DNA of 23,853 bases from an uncultured Clostridia bacterium (GTDB taxonomy: Bacteria > Bacillota > Clostridia > Oscillospirales > Acutalibacteraceae): contig CALEII010000060.1 of the NCBI GenBank assembly GCA_937876205.1, positions 1 through 23,853 on the forward strand. The letters run 5' to 3'. Position numbers and translations under genes: made by a program. Of the stretch, positions 14,915 to 22,940 are shown in pieces. Numbering within the stretch: the stretch's first letter is position 1; each line of letters starts with the position of its first letter. The notes beneath the pieces were generated by a model. It worked only from the letters and a program-made list of their open reading frames with translations. It was not told the origin of the DNA and ran no database searches.

Positions 14915-16167
14915 TACTGTGTCACCTTGTTCTTGAGTTCTGCTTTTTCCTGTTTTTCAACCTTAAGATACTTTCTGTACTGATTGATATATGCGGCAAA
15001 GACATAGAAGGCTCTCTTCGGGCTCATATCGGGCTTATAGAAAAGAGGATAGCTCACCTTACCGCTGAACCAAAGCTTTCTTACCTTTTTGCGAAGCTCT
15101 TTATTCTTGAGATAACGCATAATAATTCCGTAAGGCACAACAGTGAAAAGATTTTCTTTGTCTGCAACCGTGTATTCAAGCTCCTTACCGTAGATAAGGT
15201 CGTCAACAATCCATTTGACTGTGTTGAAGCCGCTGCCCGTTACATAGAAATTACTTCTGCCGAGTCTTACATTTATTTCAAAGAAATTGTATGTGCCGTT
15301 TCTTTCGTCATACTTTATGTCAAAGTTTGCAAAGCCCTTGTAGCCGATGTCTTCAAGGAAACGGGTTGCAGCCTCAACGATGCCGTTTTTGTCAACCTCA
15401 TTGATTATTGCAACGGGATTGCCGATTGCAGAGGGTGTATGATCTTCGAGAAGGCAGTGACCCAGCGCAGCAAACTGAACCTTTGAGTTACGGTCACAGT
15501 AGCAGGTGAGAACTCTCATATTCGAGTCATCACCGGGGATGCAATCCTGAATAAGGAATTTATAGTTATAGCTTGATGTTTCAAGGTTTTTAAGCATTTC
15601 ACGAAGGTCTGCTTCGTTATAGAAACGGAAAACCTTCTTCTTACCGGGGAATTCCGCATAATGATAAAGTGCAGAGTTCGCAGTCTTTGCAATAACGGGG
15701 TACGGAAAATCAAAATTCAGCTCATTTTCTTCACCGCAGTTGTATACGAATGTCTTGGGATGGTCAATACCGAGTCTGTCACATATCTCATAGAACTTGT
15801 CCTTGAGAACGATTTCATCCATAAGTTCCTTATCAATGTAAGGAATGATGAAATATTCACTCAGAACATCTTTATTGTCAACAAAGTTACGCACATAGAA
15901 GTCACCGCAGCCCATAAGGATAAGCTTCTTCTTGCCATTGAATTCCTTGCCGATTTCAACAAGCTTTTCAACAAGATATGCTTCATCGTCAAGGCCGGGA
16001 ATAACTCTGTTTTCAACAAGCTTGCTCTCTGAGATAATTCTTGCTCTTCTCTGGCTTATAACAAGTGATTTGATGCCGTATTCCTCATGGAATGTTCTCA
16101 CAAGACTGTAACAGGTGATATCAGCACCGAGGATAACGGGCATAAATTCTCTTTCATTGAGTTTCAT
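14914..16167 (-). CDS. ATP-grasp ligase, probable D-aspartate ligase for peptidoglycan cross-bridge
   Basis: A 417-residue ATP-grasp enzyme. The N-terminal part (FMPVILGADITCYSLVRTF) resembles what I recall of Enterococcus faecium Asl, which joins D-Asp through its beta-carboxylate to the lysine side chain of the peptidoglycan precursor. ATP-grasp lysines are near 122-124 (LKDKF) and K161 (VIAKT), and the metal-binding E297-I-N299-V-R301 lies in FFEINVRLGRSNFYV. It has no signal peptide, so it acts in the cytoplasm on the UDP precursor. ATG 16167 is chosen because AAAGGAAG lies seven bases upstream; an in-frame ATG at 16239 would lie upstream of the promoter boxes. It is the first gene of the six-gene operon. 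Other carboxylate-amine ligations are possible. Confidence 0.82.
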   Translation of the reverse strand: MKLNEREFMPVILGADITCYSLVRTFHEEYGIKSLVISQRRARIISESKLVENRVIPGLDDEAYLVEKLVEIGKEFNGKKKLILMGCGDFYVRNFVDNKDVLSEYFIIPYIDKELMDEIVLKDKFYEICDRLGIDHPKTFVYNCGEENELNFDFPYPVIAKTANSALYHYAEFPGKKKVFRFYNEADLREMLKNLETSSYNYKFLIQDCIPGDDSNMRVLTCYCDRNSKVQFAALGHCLLEDHTPSAIGNPVAIINEVDKNGIVEAATRFLEDIGYKGFANFDIKYDERNGTYNFFEINVRLGRSNFYVTGSGFNTVKWIVDDLIYGKELEYTVADKENLFTVVPYGIIMRYLKNKELRKKVRKLWFSGKVSYPLFYKPDMSPKRAFYVFAAYINQYRKYLKVEKQEKAELKNKVTQ

Positions 16168-16207
16168 AGCAAAACTTCCTTTAAAAAACAAAAAATCATT
16201 ACATTTT

Positions 16208-16235
16208 ATTGTACCATATTTTTTCAGTATGTCAA
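16208..16235 (-). promoter_or_regulatory. promoter of the cell-wall cross-bridge operon
   Basis: On the minus strand, TTGACA (16235-16230), a 16-base spacer and TACAAT (16213-16208). Start of transcription near 16201, ~34 bases before the ATG of the ATP-grasp gene. It is divergent from the gltX promoter. Confidence 0.8.
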
Positions 16236-16269
16236 TCACTTAGTATTGATAAAATATTTATTTTTTCTA

Positions 16270-16298
16270 TTTACTTTTTAATTGTTTTGATTTATACT
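16270..16298 (+). promoter_or_regulatory. promoter of the gltX-glnS operon
   Basis: TTTACT (16270-16275), a 17-base spacer and TATACT (16293-16298), with start near 16305. The leader to the ATG at 16346 is ~40 bases, so there is no room for a T-box. Confidence 0.6.
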
Positions 16299-16345
16299 AA
16301 TAAATTATAGTGGATGATTATGCTCAGTAAAGGAGAAAAAGATAT

Positions 16346-18004
16346 ATGGATTATAACGCATTAAGTGAGCTTTTGTTCCCTGAAATAACAAAAACTCCTG
16401 AAGATTTTGAAGCAATATACCCTCCCCGACAGCTTCCCGAGGGTGCAAGAGTTACAAGATTTGCCCCCAGCCCCACAGGCTATCTGCACATAGGCGGTCT
16501 GTTCGGTGCGCTGACTGATGTCATGACATCAAAAGCCACAAAGGGCATTTCATATTTAAGAATTGAAGACACAGACAAAAAGCGTGAAATTGACGACGGT
16601 GTTTCGGCTATCATCAACGGCTTTGACGCATTCGGCGTCGGCTTTGACGAGGGCGTGACAGGCTTCGGCACAGAAGAAGGTGCATACGGCCCCTACACTC
16701 AGAGTCAGCGTGTTAAAATATATAAAACAGTGGCAAAATCCCTTGTAAAACAAGGTCTTGCATACCCTTGCTTCTGCACAGCGGACGAGCTTTCAGCAAT
16801 GCGTGAAAAACAGGAAACAGAAAGCACTTCGATCTGGGGTTACTTCGGCAAATGGGCAAAATGCCGTGACCTTTCATTTGATGAAATCCAGGCAAAGCTT
16901 GATGCGGGAATGCCCTATGTTCTGCGTTTCAGAGCACCCGGAAGTGAAGAAAACAAAGTCATTTTTGAAGATGTTATCAGGGGCAGAATTGAGATGCCCG
17001 AAAACATAATCGATGAGGTTCTTCTCAAGTCAGACGGTGTGCCCACATACCATTTTGCACACGTCTGTGACGACCATTTTATGAGAACAACTCACGTTAT
17101 CAGAGGCGAGGAATGGATTTCATCCGTACCCAAGCATATTGCACTTTTCAAGGCTTGCGGCTACAAAGTTCCCAAGTATGCGCATACTCCTCAGGTTATG
17201 AAAATTGACGAGGAGGACGGCACAAAGCGTAAGCTTTCAAAGAGAAAAGACCCCGAAGCAGCAGTAAGCTACTTTGTTGAAAAGGGCTTCCCCAAAGAGA
17301 GTGTGCTCGAATACCTTGTTACACTTCTCAACTCAAATTTCGAGGATTGGAGAAGAGCAAATCCCAAGGCAGACATCTTCGAATTTCCATTCAATCTCAA
17401 GAAGATGAGCTCCAGCGGATGCCTCTTTGACCTTGTGAAGCTCACAGACGTCAGCAAGAATGTTATTTCTGTTATGACTGCACAGCAGGTTTATGATTAT
17501 GTTGAAAAATGGGCAAAGCAGTATGACGAAGAATTTTACGGCATCCTTGTAAAAGACAGTGAATTTGCAAAGAATATTCTTAACATCGACCGTGAAAATC
17601 CCAAGCCCAGAAAGGATATTTCACAATGGTCACAGGTTAAGGATTATATTTCCTATTTCTATGATGAACTTTACACTCCCGACTACACAATGCCCGAAAA
17701 TATAAGCGAAGAGGATGCAAAGGCAATCCTTGAAAAATACGCAGAAATCTACGATGACAGCGACGACAAGGACACCTGGTTTGCAAAAATCAAGGAGATG
17801 TGTGAGCCTCTCGGCTTCACTCCCAATGTAAAGGAATTCAAGAAAAATCCATCAGGCTTCAAGGGCCACGTGGGTGACATTTCAACGGTTATAAGAATTG
17901 CAATAACATCAAGAACAAACACCCCCGACCTTTATATGATTATGAAGCTTCTCGGCAAAGAAAAGGTTGTCGAAAGACTTACAAAAACTATAGAAAACAT
18001 TTAA
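16346..18004 (+). CDS. gltX: glutamyl-tRNA synthetase
   Basis: A class Ib synthetase that charges tRNA(Glu) with glutamate. The signature PSPTGYLHIGG carries the HIGH motif at 48-51, and KLSKR at 296-300 is the KMSKS loop. The 552 residues are longer than the ~485 of E. coli GltX; the extra length is an ~30-residue N-terminal extension and an enlarged C-terminal anticodon-binding half. The catalytic region has ARVTRFAPSPTG and RIEDTD as expected. The start has AAAGGAG ten bases upstream. It is followed 20 bases later by glnS. A non-discriminating enzyme is unlikely, because a dedicated GlnRS is encoded next door. Confidence 0.95.
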   Translation: MDYNALSELLFPEITKTPEDFEAIYPPRQLPEGARVTRFAPSPTGYLHIGGLFGALTDVMTSKATKGISYLRIEDTDKKREIDDGVSAIINGFDAFGVGFDEGVTGFGTEEGAYGPYTQSQRVKIYKTVAKSLVKQGLAYPCFCTADELSAMREKQETESTSIWGYFGKWAKCRDLSFDEIQAKLDAGMPYVLRFRAPGSEENKVIFEDVIRGRIEMPENIIDEVLLKSDGVPTYHFAHVCDDHFMRTTHVIRGEEWISSVPKHIALFKACGYKVPKYAHTPQVMKIDEEDGTKRKLSKRKDPEAAVSYFVEKGFPKESVLEYLVTLLNSNFEDWRRANPKADIFEFPFNLKKMSSSGCLFDLVKLTDVSKNVISVMTAQQVYDYVEKWAKQYDEEFYGILVKDSEFAKNILNIDRENPKPRKDISQWSQVKDYISYFYDELYTPDYTMPENISEEDAKAILEKYAEIYDDSDDKDTWFAKIKEMCEPLGFTPNVKEFKKNPSGFKGHVGDISTVIRIAITSRTNTPDLYMIMKLLGKEKVVERLTKTIENI

Positions 18005-18024
18005 TTCCGAAAGGATCTGATACA

Positions 18025-19677
18025 ATGGAAGAAAACACAAGACCTTCAAATTTTATTCACGACATAATTGACTATGAGCTCCGTGAGGGCATCAACACAA
18101 GAGTTCAGACACGTTTCCCTCCCGAGCCCAACGGATACCTTCATATCGGTCACGCAAAGGCTATCTGCATTGACTTCTCAACAGCTGAGAAGTACGGCGG
18201 CATATGCAATCTCCGTCTTGATGACTCAAATCCCTCAAAGGAAGACACCGAATACATTGATGCTATCAAGGAAGACATCGAATGGCTCGGCTACAAGTGG
18301 GCAAATGTCTACTATGCGTCAGACTACTTTGACTTTGTTTATGAGTGCGCAATCAAGCTCATAAAGAAGGGCAAGGCTTATGTCTGCGACCTTACTGCTG
18401 AGGAAATGAGAGAGTACAGAGGTACACTTACAGAGCCCGGCAAAAACAGTCCCTACCGTGACAGAAGTGTTGAAGAAAACCTTGACCTTTTTGAAAGAAT
18501 GAAGAACGGTGAATTTCCTGAGGGAAGCCATGTTCTCAGAGCAAAAATCGATATGGCGTCACCCAATATTGTTATGCGTGACCCCGTAATTTACAGAATT
18601 ATGTATGTCAACCACCACCAGACAGGTGACAAGTGGTGCATTTATCCTATGTACGATTTCGTGCATCCTCTTTCAGACGCAAGAGAAGAAGTAACATATT
18701 CTCTGTGCACTCTTGAATTTGAAAACAACAGAGCAGTCTATGACTGGTTTGTAAAGGAAATCGGTTTTGCAGAGCCTCCCCGTCAGATTGAGTTTGCAAG
18801 ACTTAATCTCAACTACTGTCTCACAAGCAAGAGAAAGTGTATGAAGCTCGTAACATCCGGCATTGTTAACGGCTGGGATGACCCCAGAATGGCTACTCTC
18901 TGCGGTATGAGAAGACGTGGCTACCCTGCTCAGGCTATCCGAGATTTCGTTGACAAAATCGGTGTTTCCAAGGCAAACAGCGTTGTTGACTACGGTCTGC
19001 TTGAGTCTTGTGTAAGAGACTGTCTTAACGCATCTGCACCCAGAGCAATGGCAGTTCTTGAGCCTCTCAAGGTTGTTATTGACAATATGCCTGACGATTT
19101 CTCAGACACTCTTGAAACAGATATTCACCCCGATCACCCCGAAATAGGCAAGAGAAAGGTTACATTCGGCAAGGAGCTTTATATCGAAAAGAGCGACTTT
19201 ATGATTGAACCTCCCAAGAAATATTTCAGACTTTTCCCCGGCAACGAAGTTCGTCTCAAGGGTGCATATTTCGTTAAGTGCGTAGGCTACGACACCGATG
19301 AAAACGGCGAAGTTACCTGTGTTCACTGCACTTATGACCCCGAGTCAAGAGGCGGCAATTCACCTGACGGCAGAAAGGTCAAGGGTACAATCCACTGGGT
19401 AAATGCGGCTGACTGCAAGAAGGCTGAAGTACGCCTTTATGACAGACTTTTCAATGTTCCCAACCCCAGTGACGAATCAAACGGCGACTTCACAAATAAT
19501 CTGAATCCCGATTCACTTATCGTTTCGGAATGTCTCCTTGAGGGCGGTCTTGATAACCTTAAAGCAGGTGACACATTCCAGTTTATGCGTCAGGGATACT
19601 TCTGCGTGGATAAGGATTCATCTGATGAGAAGATAGTTCTCAACAGAACTGTTCAGCTCAATTCATCCTGGAAGTGA
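18025..19677 (+). CDS. glnS: glutaminyl-tRNA synthetase
   Basis: It attaches glutamine directly to tRNA(Gln). The 550 residues are close to E. coli GlnS (554). The FPPEPNGYLHIGHAKA motif (HIGH 40-43) with Pro-Glu-Pro-Asn distinguishes GlnRS from GluRS, as does RLDDSNPSKE. The KMSKS equivalent is TSKRK at 267-271. The C-terminal half shows the two beta-barrel anticodon-binding domains (KGTIHWVNAADCKKAEVRLYD is typical). The start has GAAAGGA a few bases upstream. It lies between gltX and the 228-residue membrane protein gene, four bases from the latter. GlnRS is found in a minority of Firmicutes, where tRNA-dependent amidation by GatCAB is the common route. Confidence 0.96.
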   Translation: MEENTRPSNFIHDIIDYELREGINTRVQTRFPPEPNGYLHIGHAKAICIDFSTAEKYGGICNLRLDDSNPSKEDTEYIDAIKEDIEWLGYKWANVYYASDYFDFVYECAIKLIKKGKAYVCDLTAEEMREYRGTLTEPGKNSPYRDRSVEENLDLFERMKNGEFPEGSHVLRAKIDMASPNIVMRDPVIYRIMYVNHHQTGDKWCIYPMYDFVHPLSDAREEVTYSLCTLEFENNRAVYDWFVKEIGFAEPPRQIEFARLNLNYCLTSKRKCMKLVTSGIVNGWDDPRMATLCGMRRRGYPAQAIRDFVDKIGVSKANSVVDYGLLESCVRDCLNASAPRAMAVLEPLKVVIDNMPDDFSDTLETDIHPDHPEIGKRKVTFGKELYIEKSDFMIEPPKKYFRLFPGNEVRLKGAYFVKCVGYDTDENGEVTCVHCTYDPESRGGNSPDGRKVKGTIHWVNAADCKKAEVRLYDRLFNVPNPSDESNGDFTNNLNPDSLIVSECLLEGGLDNLKAGDTFQFMRQGYFCVDKDSSDEKIVLNRTVQLNSSWK

Positions 19678-19681
19678 TATT

Positions 19682-20368
19682 ATGAAAATCCTATATAAAA
19701 TATTAAATGCTCTGACAGTGCTGACAATTGCGCCGGCACTGCTGTTCCTGCCGTTTTTCAGATTCATTGCATCTGTAGAGATTTCATCAGGCAATCAGCT
19801 GGCATCACTTTTGGGCGGACTTCTGGGCAGCATTATAGATATCAACAGCATAATAGAGAAGGCAACGGGTATAAACATAGAAAATCTTCCCGAATTATAC
19901 ACAATTCAGGAAGCAGTTGAGCTGTTTACGGGAGAAGCCTCAAACGGCGCGTTTTCGAACTTTGATATGTCTGTAATACCCGACACGATGAAGATTTTTT
20001 TCACGCTTGCATTTGTCCTTTTAGTGCTTGCTCTTGTATTTGCCGTTGTGATTATGATAAGCGGATTTTTCACAAAAAAATATACGGTTCCCGCTGTTTT
20101 TTCAGCTCTGGGACTCGCATCTGTATTCGGAGCAAACTACAGCTTCTCTTATGTGGCAGAGCAGCTTGTTTCAGGCAGAATTTCAGTCACAAATCTGCTT
20201 AAGGGCATAGAAGCTCTTGCATCTTATGAGAAGTATCTCAGCTACATAGATTTTGACGTGAGAATTTTTGAGCTGAGCAAGGCATACAATGCACTCATTC
20301 TGATTTTCGGTGCATTATTCATAATAAACATCGGTTTCAAGGTTCTTTCTTCCGTTTCGGAAAACTGA
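19682..20368 (+). CDS. four-helix membrane protein of unknown function
   Basis: A 228-residue integral membrane protein that I do not recognise. Predicted membrane helices are at about 8-30, 104-130, 135-155 and 200-222. A ~70-residue loop between helices 1 and 2 contains a Gly/Leu/Ile-rich stretch (LASLLGGLLGSIIDINSII) and would face outside if the lysine-bearing N-terminus is inside. A second outside-facing segment lies between helices 3 and 4. It starts four bases after glnS, using a GGAAGTG site that overlaps the glnS end, so it is probably translated from the gltX-glnS transcript. No catalytic motif is seen. Confidence 0.8.
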   Translation: MKILYKILNALTVLTIAPALLFLPFFRFIASVEISSGNQLASLLGGLLGSIIDINSIIEKATGINIENLPELYTIQEAVELFTGEASNGAFSNFDMSVIPDTMKIFFTLAFVLLVLALVFAVVIMISGFFTKKYTVPAVFSALGLASVFGANYSFSYVAEQLVSGRISVTNLLKGIEALASYEKYLSYIDFDVRIFELSKAYNALILIFGALFIINIGFKVLSSVSEN

Positions 20369-20423
20369 AATTGTAAATTTTTTAAATTTTTGCATTTTAT
20401 TTTAATAAATAATAAAAATACTC

Positions 20424-20452
20424 TTGCAATCTGTTTATTTATATTATATAAT
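20424..20452 (+). promoter_or_regulatory. promoter of the dockerin lipase-like gene
   Basis: TTGCAA (20424-20429), exactly 17 bases, then consensus TATAAT (20447-20452). Transcription should start near 20459, giving an ~82-base leader that includes the hairpin region at 20469-20532. Confidence 0.85.
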
Positions 20453-20468
20453 ACAAGGGTAAAACTAT

Positions 20469-20532
20469 GGTTTGCACTGTCAAACCGAGACATAACACTT
20501 AAAAGGTGCAAACCACCTACTACATAAGGAGG
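20469..20532 (+). promoter_or_regulatory. candidate switching mRNA leader before the dockerin lipase-like gene
   Basis: GGTTTGCAC (20469-20477) is perfectly complementary to GTGCAAACC (20506-20514), a 9-bp stem. The same 5' strand can instead pair with CAAACC at 20481-20486 (6 bp, loop of six). The freed CCACCT (20513-20518) can pair at five of six positions with AGGAGG (20527-20532), the ribosome binding site. The two states are mutually exclusive and would expose or hide the binding site. It matches no riboswitch class I know; the region is too short for most. It could also be an RNA-stability hairpin or a protein-binding leader. Confidence 0.5.
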
Positions 20533-20540
20533 CAAAACTT

Positions 20541-22430
20541 ATGAACAAGAAAATCTCAAGGAAGGTAATTTCCTGCATCCTTGCAGTTATGATGATTTTC
20601 AGCATCTCTGCAACTGCATTTGCCGCAGAAGACTACAACGGCAACCCCGTTATCGTTATCAACGGCATCGAAAATAACCCTATCTATGCTAACCCCGGCG
20701 TTACAGGCGCAGCAAAGCTCTTCCCTCCCTCAGACCTGTCAATGTACGCAATGACAGCTGAGCTCTTTGTAAGCGGTATCGTTTCTATCGCTTCAGGTGA
20801 GTATAAGGAAATAACAAACTTTGTTGTCGGCTCACAGATTTATGAGCAGATGGAAAAAATCCAGCTCAACCGTGACGGCACATCAAAGAGTGAAAATGTA
20901 GGCCCCAAGGTTTACACTCATTCACTTTCATACTACTACACAGATCCCGATTTTGATACAATCGCAGGCAACATCGGTATCGGTTTAGGTGACAGACTCG
21001 ATTATGACAACGTTTACGTTTTCACATATGACTGGAGACTTGACCCCATCGAGAGTGCAGCAAAGCTTGATGAATTCATTCAGACAGTAAAGGCTAACTC
21101 AAGAAAAGAACAGGTTTCAATCATTTCAGAAGGCTTCGGTTCAGCAGTTGCTACTGCTTACATCGCAGAGTTCTATGAGAACGCAACAGCAGACGTTGAC
21201 AATTTCGTTACAGTCAACTCAGCTGCTATGGGTACTTCTCTTATCGGTGACATCTTCACAGGCAGACTTGCTCAGTCAATTATGCCCTCAAAGGTAAGAG
21301 CTACAGAAAGTGCTCTCATCCGTTACTCAAACGACTTCTCAGACAACCCCGTTACATGGTTTGCACAGTGGCTTGTCAACTACATACTTAACAGAAACTG
21401 GGAAACATATTCTCTTGTTACAAGCATCAATCAGATGATGGGCGTAGAAATTGATCATCTCTATGATTACTATCTCAGAGATATGCTCAAGAACTTCACA
21501 GGTCTGTGGGCAATGGTTCCCGTAGAGTACTATGACGAAGCTATGGACTTTATGTTTATGAGTGATGATTCAACTGAAGGCGACTACAATGCTGACCTTC
21601 AGGAAAGAATTCAGGCTTATAAGAACATTCAGGAAAGCTCAGCTGACATCCTCAACAAGGCTAAGTCAGAAGGCATCAACATCAACGTTGTTTCTTCCTG
21701 GGATCTTCAGCTTGTTCCCATCGGTGATGATTCAGCATCAGACGAACAGGTATTCGGTCTTTCAGCACAGAGCGACGGACTTATCGACACTTACTACTCA
21801 AGCTTCGGTTGCTGGACAATTCCTCTTAACGATGTAGGTGCAGCAGCTCAGAATAAGGACCAGAGAAACCTTGAAGGCGAATGTGAAAACCACAACCACC
21901 TTAATGCTGTTTATGATACACTTGATCCCGAACACGATCTCGGCGCTATCTGTCACTACCTCGATGCTTCAACATGTGCTCTTCCCGACAACACATGGTT
22001 TATCAGAAATATGAAGCACGGCACATTTAACACAGCAAGCAACGCTATGAACTTCCTTGAGTACCTTGTAACTGCAGAAAAGACTCTCACAGTTTACTCA
22101 GGCAACGGCATTTATGACCAGTTTATGGCATACAACAGATACGTAAAACCCGGTTTCCTTATGGTTAACGACATTGAAATCCCCGAGCCTTACCTTCTCG
22201 GTGATGTTAACTGTGACGGCGAAATCACAGCAGCTGATGCAAGACTTGCTCTTCGTATAGCTTCTAAGATCGATGCAATGCCCGCAGTTGACAGTGTTGT
22301 ATTCAAGAACACAGACATCAACGGTGACGGCGAAATCACAGCAGCTGATGCACGTATCATCCTCAGATGTTCAGCAGGTCTCGATTCTCCCAAGGATTTC
22401 GAAAACACTGCAGACAGAACTGAAAAGTAA
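20541..22430 (+). CDS. secreted LCAT/lipase-like alpha/beta-hydrolase-fold protein with dockerin
   Basis: A 629-residue exported protein. Signal peptide 1-29 (MNKKISRKVISCILAVMMIF, ending AFAAE). The following domain resembles the lecithin-cholesterol acyltransferase/lipase family: an N-terminal strand VIVINGI, the hallmark FTYDWRLDP (161-169), a region where the nucleophile elbow should be (SIISEGFGSAVATAY, 193-207), SDGLIDT as candidate acid and a late KHGTF histidine. The elbow reads S196-E-G198-F-G200-S instead of G-H-S-x-G, so the expected serine is Gly198. It may be a non-catalytic binding protein or use another residue. A type I dockerin (about 554-615) with two intact loops ends the protein. 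RBS AAGGAGG at 20526-20532. Monocistronic, with a terminator at 22444-22476. Confidence 0.85.
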   Translation: MNKKISRKVISCILAVMMIFSISATAFAAEDYNGNPVIVINGIENNPIYANPGVTGAAKLFPPSDLSMYAMTAELFVSGIVSIASGEYKEITNFVVGSQIYEQMEKIQLNRDGTSKSENVGPKVYTHSLSYYYTDPDFDTIAGNIGIGLGDRLDYDNVYVFTYDWRLDPIESAAKLDEFIQTVKANSRKEQVSIISEGFGSAVATAYIAEFYENATADVDNFVTVNSAAMGTSLIGDIFTGRLAQSIMPSKVRATESALIRYSNDFSDNPVTWFAQWLVNYILNRNWETYSLVTSINQMMGVEIDHLYDYYLRDMLKNFTGLWAMVPVEYYDEAMDFMFMSDDSTEGDYNADLQERIQAYKNIQESSADILNKAKSEGININVVSSWDLQLVPIGDDSASDEQVFGLSAQSDGLIDTYYSSFGCWTIPLNDVGAAAQNKDQRNLEGECENHNHLNAVYDTLDPEHDLGAICHYLDASTCALPDNTWFIRNMKHGTFNTASNAMNFLEYLVTAEKTLTVYSGNGIYDQFMAYNRYVKPGFLMVNDIEIPEPYLLGDVNCDGEITAADARLALRIASKIDAMPAVDSVVFKNTDINGDGEITAADARIILRCSAGLDSPKDFENTADRTEK

Positions 22431-22443
22431 AATATAACAACAC

Positions 22444-22476
22444 ATCCGTCACGGACAAACCGTGACGGATTTTTTT
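22444..22476 (+). terminator. rho-independent terminator of the dockerin lipase-like gene
   Basis: An 11-bp perfect stem (22444-22454 with 22460-22470, loop ACAAA) is followed by six T residues, starting 14 bases after the stop codon. Confidence 0.95.
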
Positions 22477-22490
22477 ATTCCGTTATTATT

Positions 22491-22625
22491 TTAGCAACAG
22501 CCACAGTTGTTTGAGCAACCGCATGAGCTACCATAGTTATTGCCGCAAGAATCGTTGTTGCAGTAGAAAAGCACGATAACTAAAAGAATGATAATCCATG
22601 TGTTGTTATTGCAGAGAAAGTTCAT
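22491..22625 (-). CDS. cysteine-rich membrane miniprotein (44 residues)
   Basis: A small gene on the minus strand: MNFLCNNNTW, then a hydrophobic helix IIILLVIVLFY (11-21), then a Cys/Asn/Gly-rich tail with CNN, SCG, CGC and a final CGCC. There are eight cysteines in 44 residues. ATG 22625 is preceded at seven bases by AAAGGAGG; an ATG at 22630 is followed at once by a stop codon. Similar small proteins in Clostridia carry the misleading database name chorion class high-cysteine HCB protein, and some are spore-associated; I offer this as recollection. It is convergent with the dockerin lipase-like gene. Function unknown. Confidence 0.75.
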   Translation of the reverse strand: MNFLCNNNTWIIILLVIVLFYCNNDSCGNNYGSSCGCSNNCGCC

Positions 22626-22690
22626 TTCATAACCTCCTTTCGTTTGGCTTTCACTCCATACTATGCGAAAGGACGAAAATGTGTGATAAA

Positions 22691-22874
22691 CAATAATTTG
22701 TCGGGCTGTTGCCCGACAAAAAGAATAAAGAAGAAATAATAAATAATAAAATCGGAAGCCCTGCGGGCTTTGATTATATAAATGGGGTTTAAGGGGCTTG
22801 CCCCTTCCAACATTATTCTTTATTCATTATTATTTATTCTTTCAAGAATTTGTCGAGGGGACCTCGACAAATTC
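22691..22874 (-). repeat. structured intergenic repeat, copy C (diverged)
   Basis: It has the same layout as copies A and B but different bases. Terminal hairpins are at 22697-22720 (TTTGTCGGGC arms, perfect 10 bp) and 22846-22874 (GAATTTGTCGAGG arms, perfect 13 bp). Long internal AT-rich arms lie at about 22720-22749 and 22813-22842. Inner hairpins are AAGCCC-TGC-GGGCTT and AAGGGGC-TT-GCCCCTT. The shared core is ATAAATGGGG followed by AAGGGGC and CCTTCCA. Stem sequences differ from A and B yet stay paired. The element lies beyond the fucI terminator in the same orientation, relative to fucI, that A has to the M23 gene. Together with the fucI terminator it accounts for most of the 315-base gap 22626-22940. 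Confidence 0.8.
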
Positions 22875-22884
22875 TGATTTGCCA

Positions 22885-22916
22885 TAAAAAACAGCCACCG
22901 CCTGAGCGATGACTGT
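22885..22916 (-). terminator. rho-independent terminator of fucI
   Basis: On the minus strand, an 11-bp stem with two G-U pairs (22916-22906 with 22901-22891, loop TCAG) is followed by six T residues, 24 bases after the stop codon. Confidence 0.85.
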
Positions 22917-22940
22917 CTGTTGTCTGTTATTGAAGATTTA

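Noticed and set aside
16299..16345. T-box leader upstream of gltX
   Set aside because: The distance from the predicted start to the ATG is ~40 bases, too short, and there is no T-box sequence or terminator.
20459..20540. Leader of the dockerin lipase-like gene as a c-di-GMP, preQ1 or fluoride riboswitch
   Set aside because: None of the conserved core sequences of those classes is present; only the pairing pattern supports regulation.
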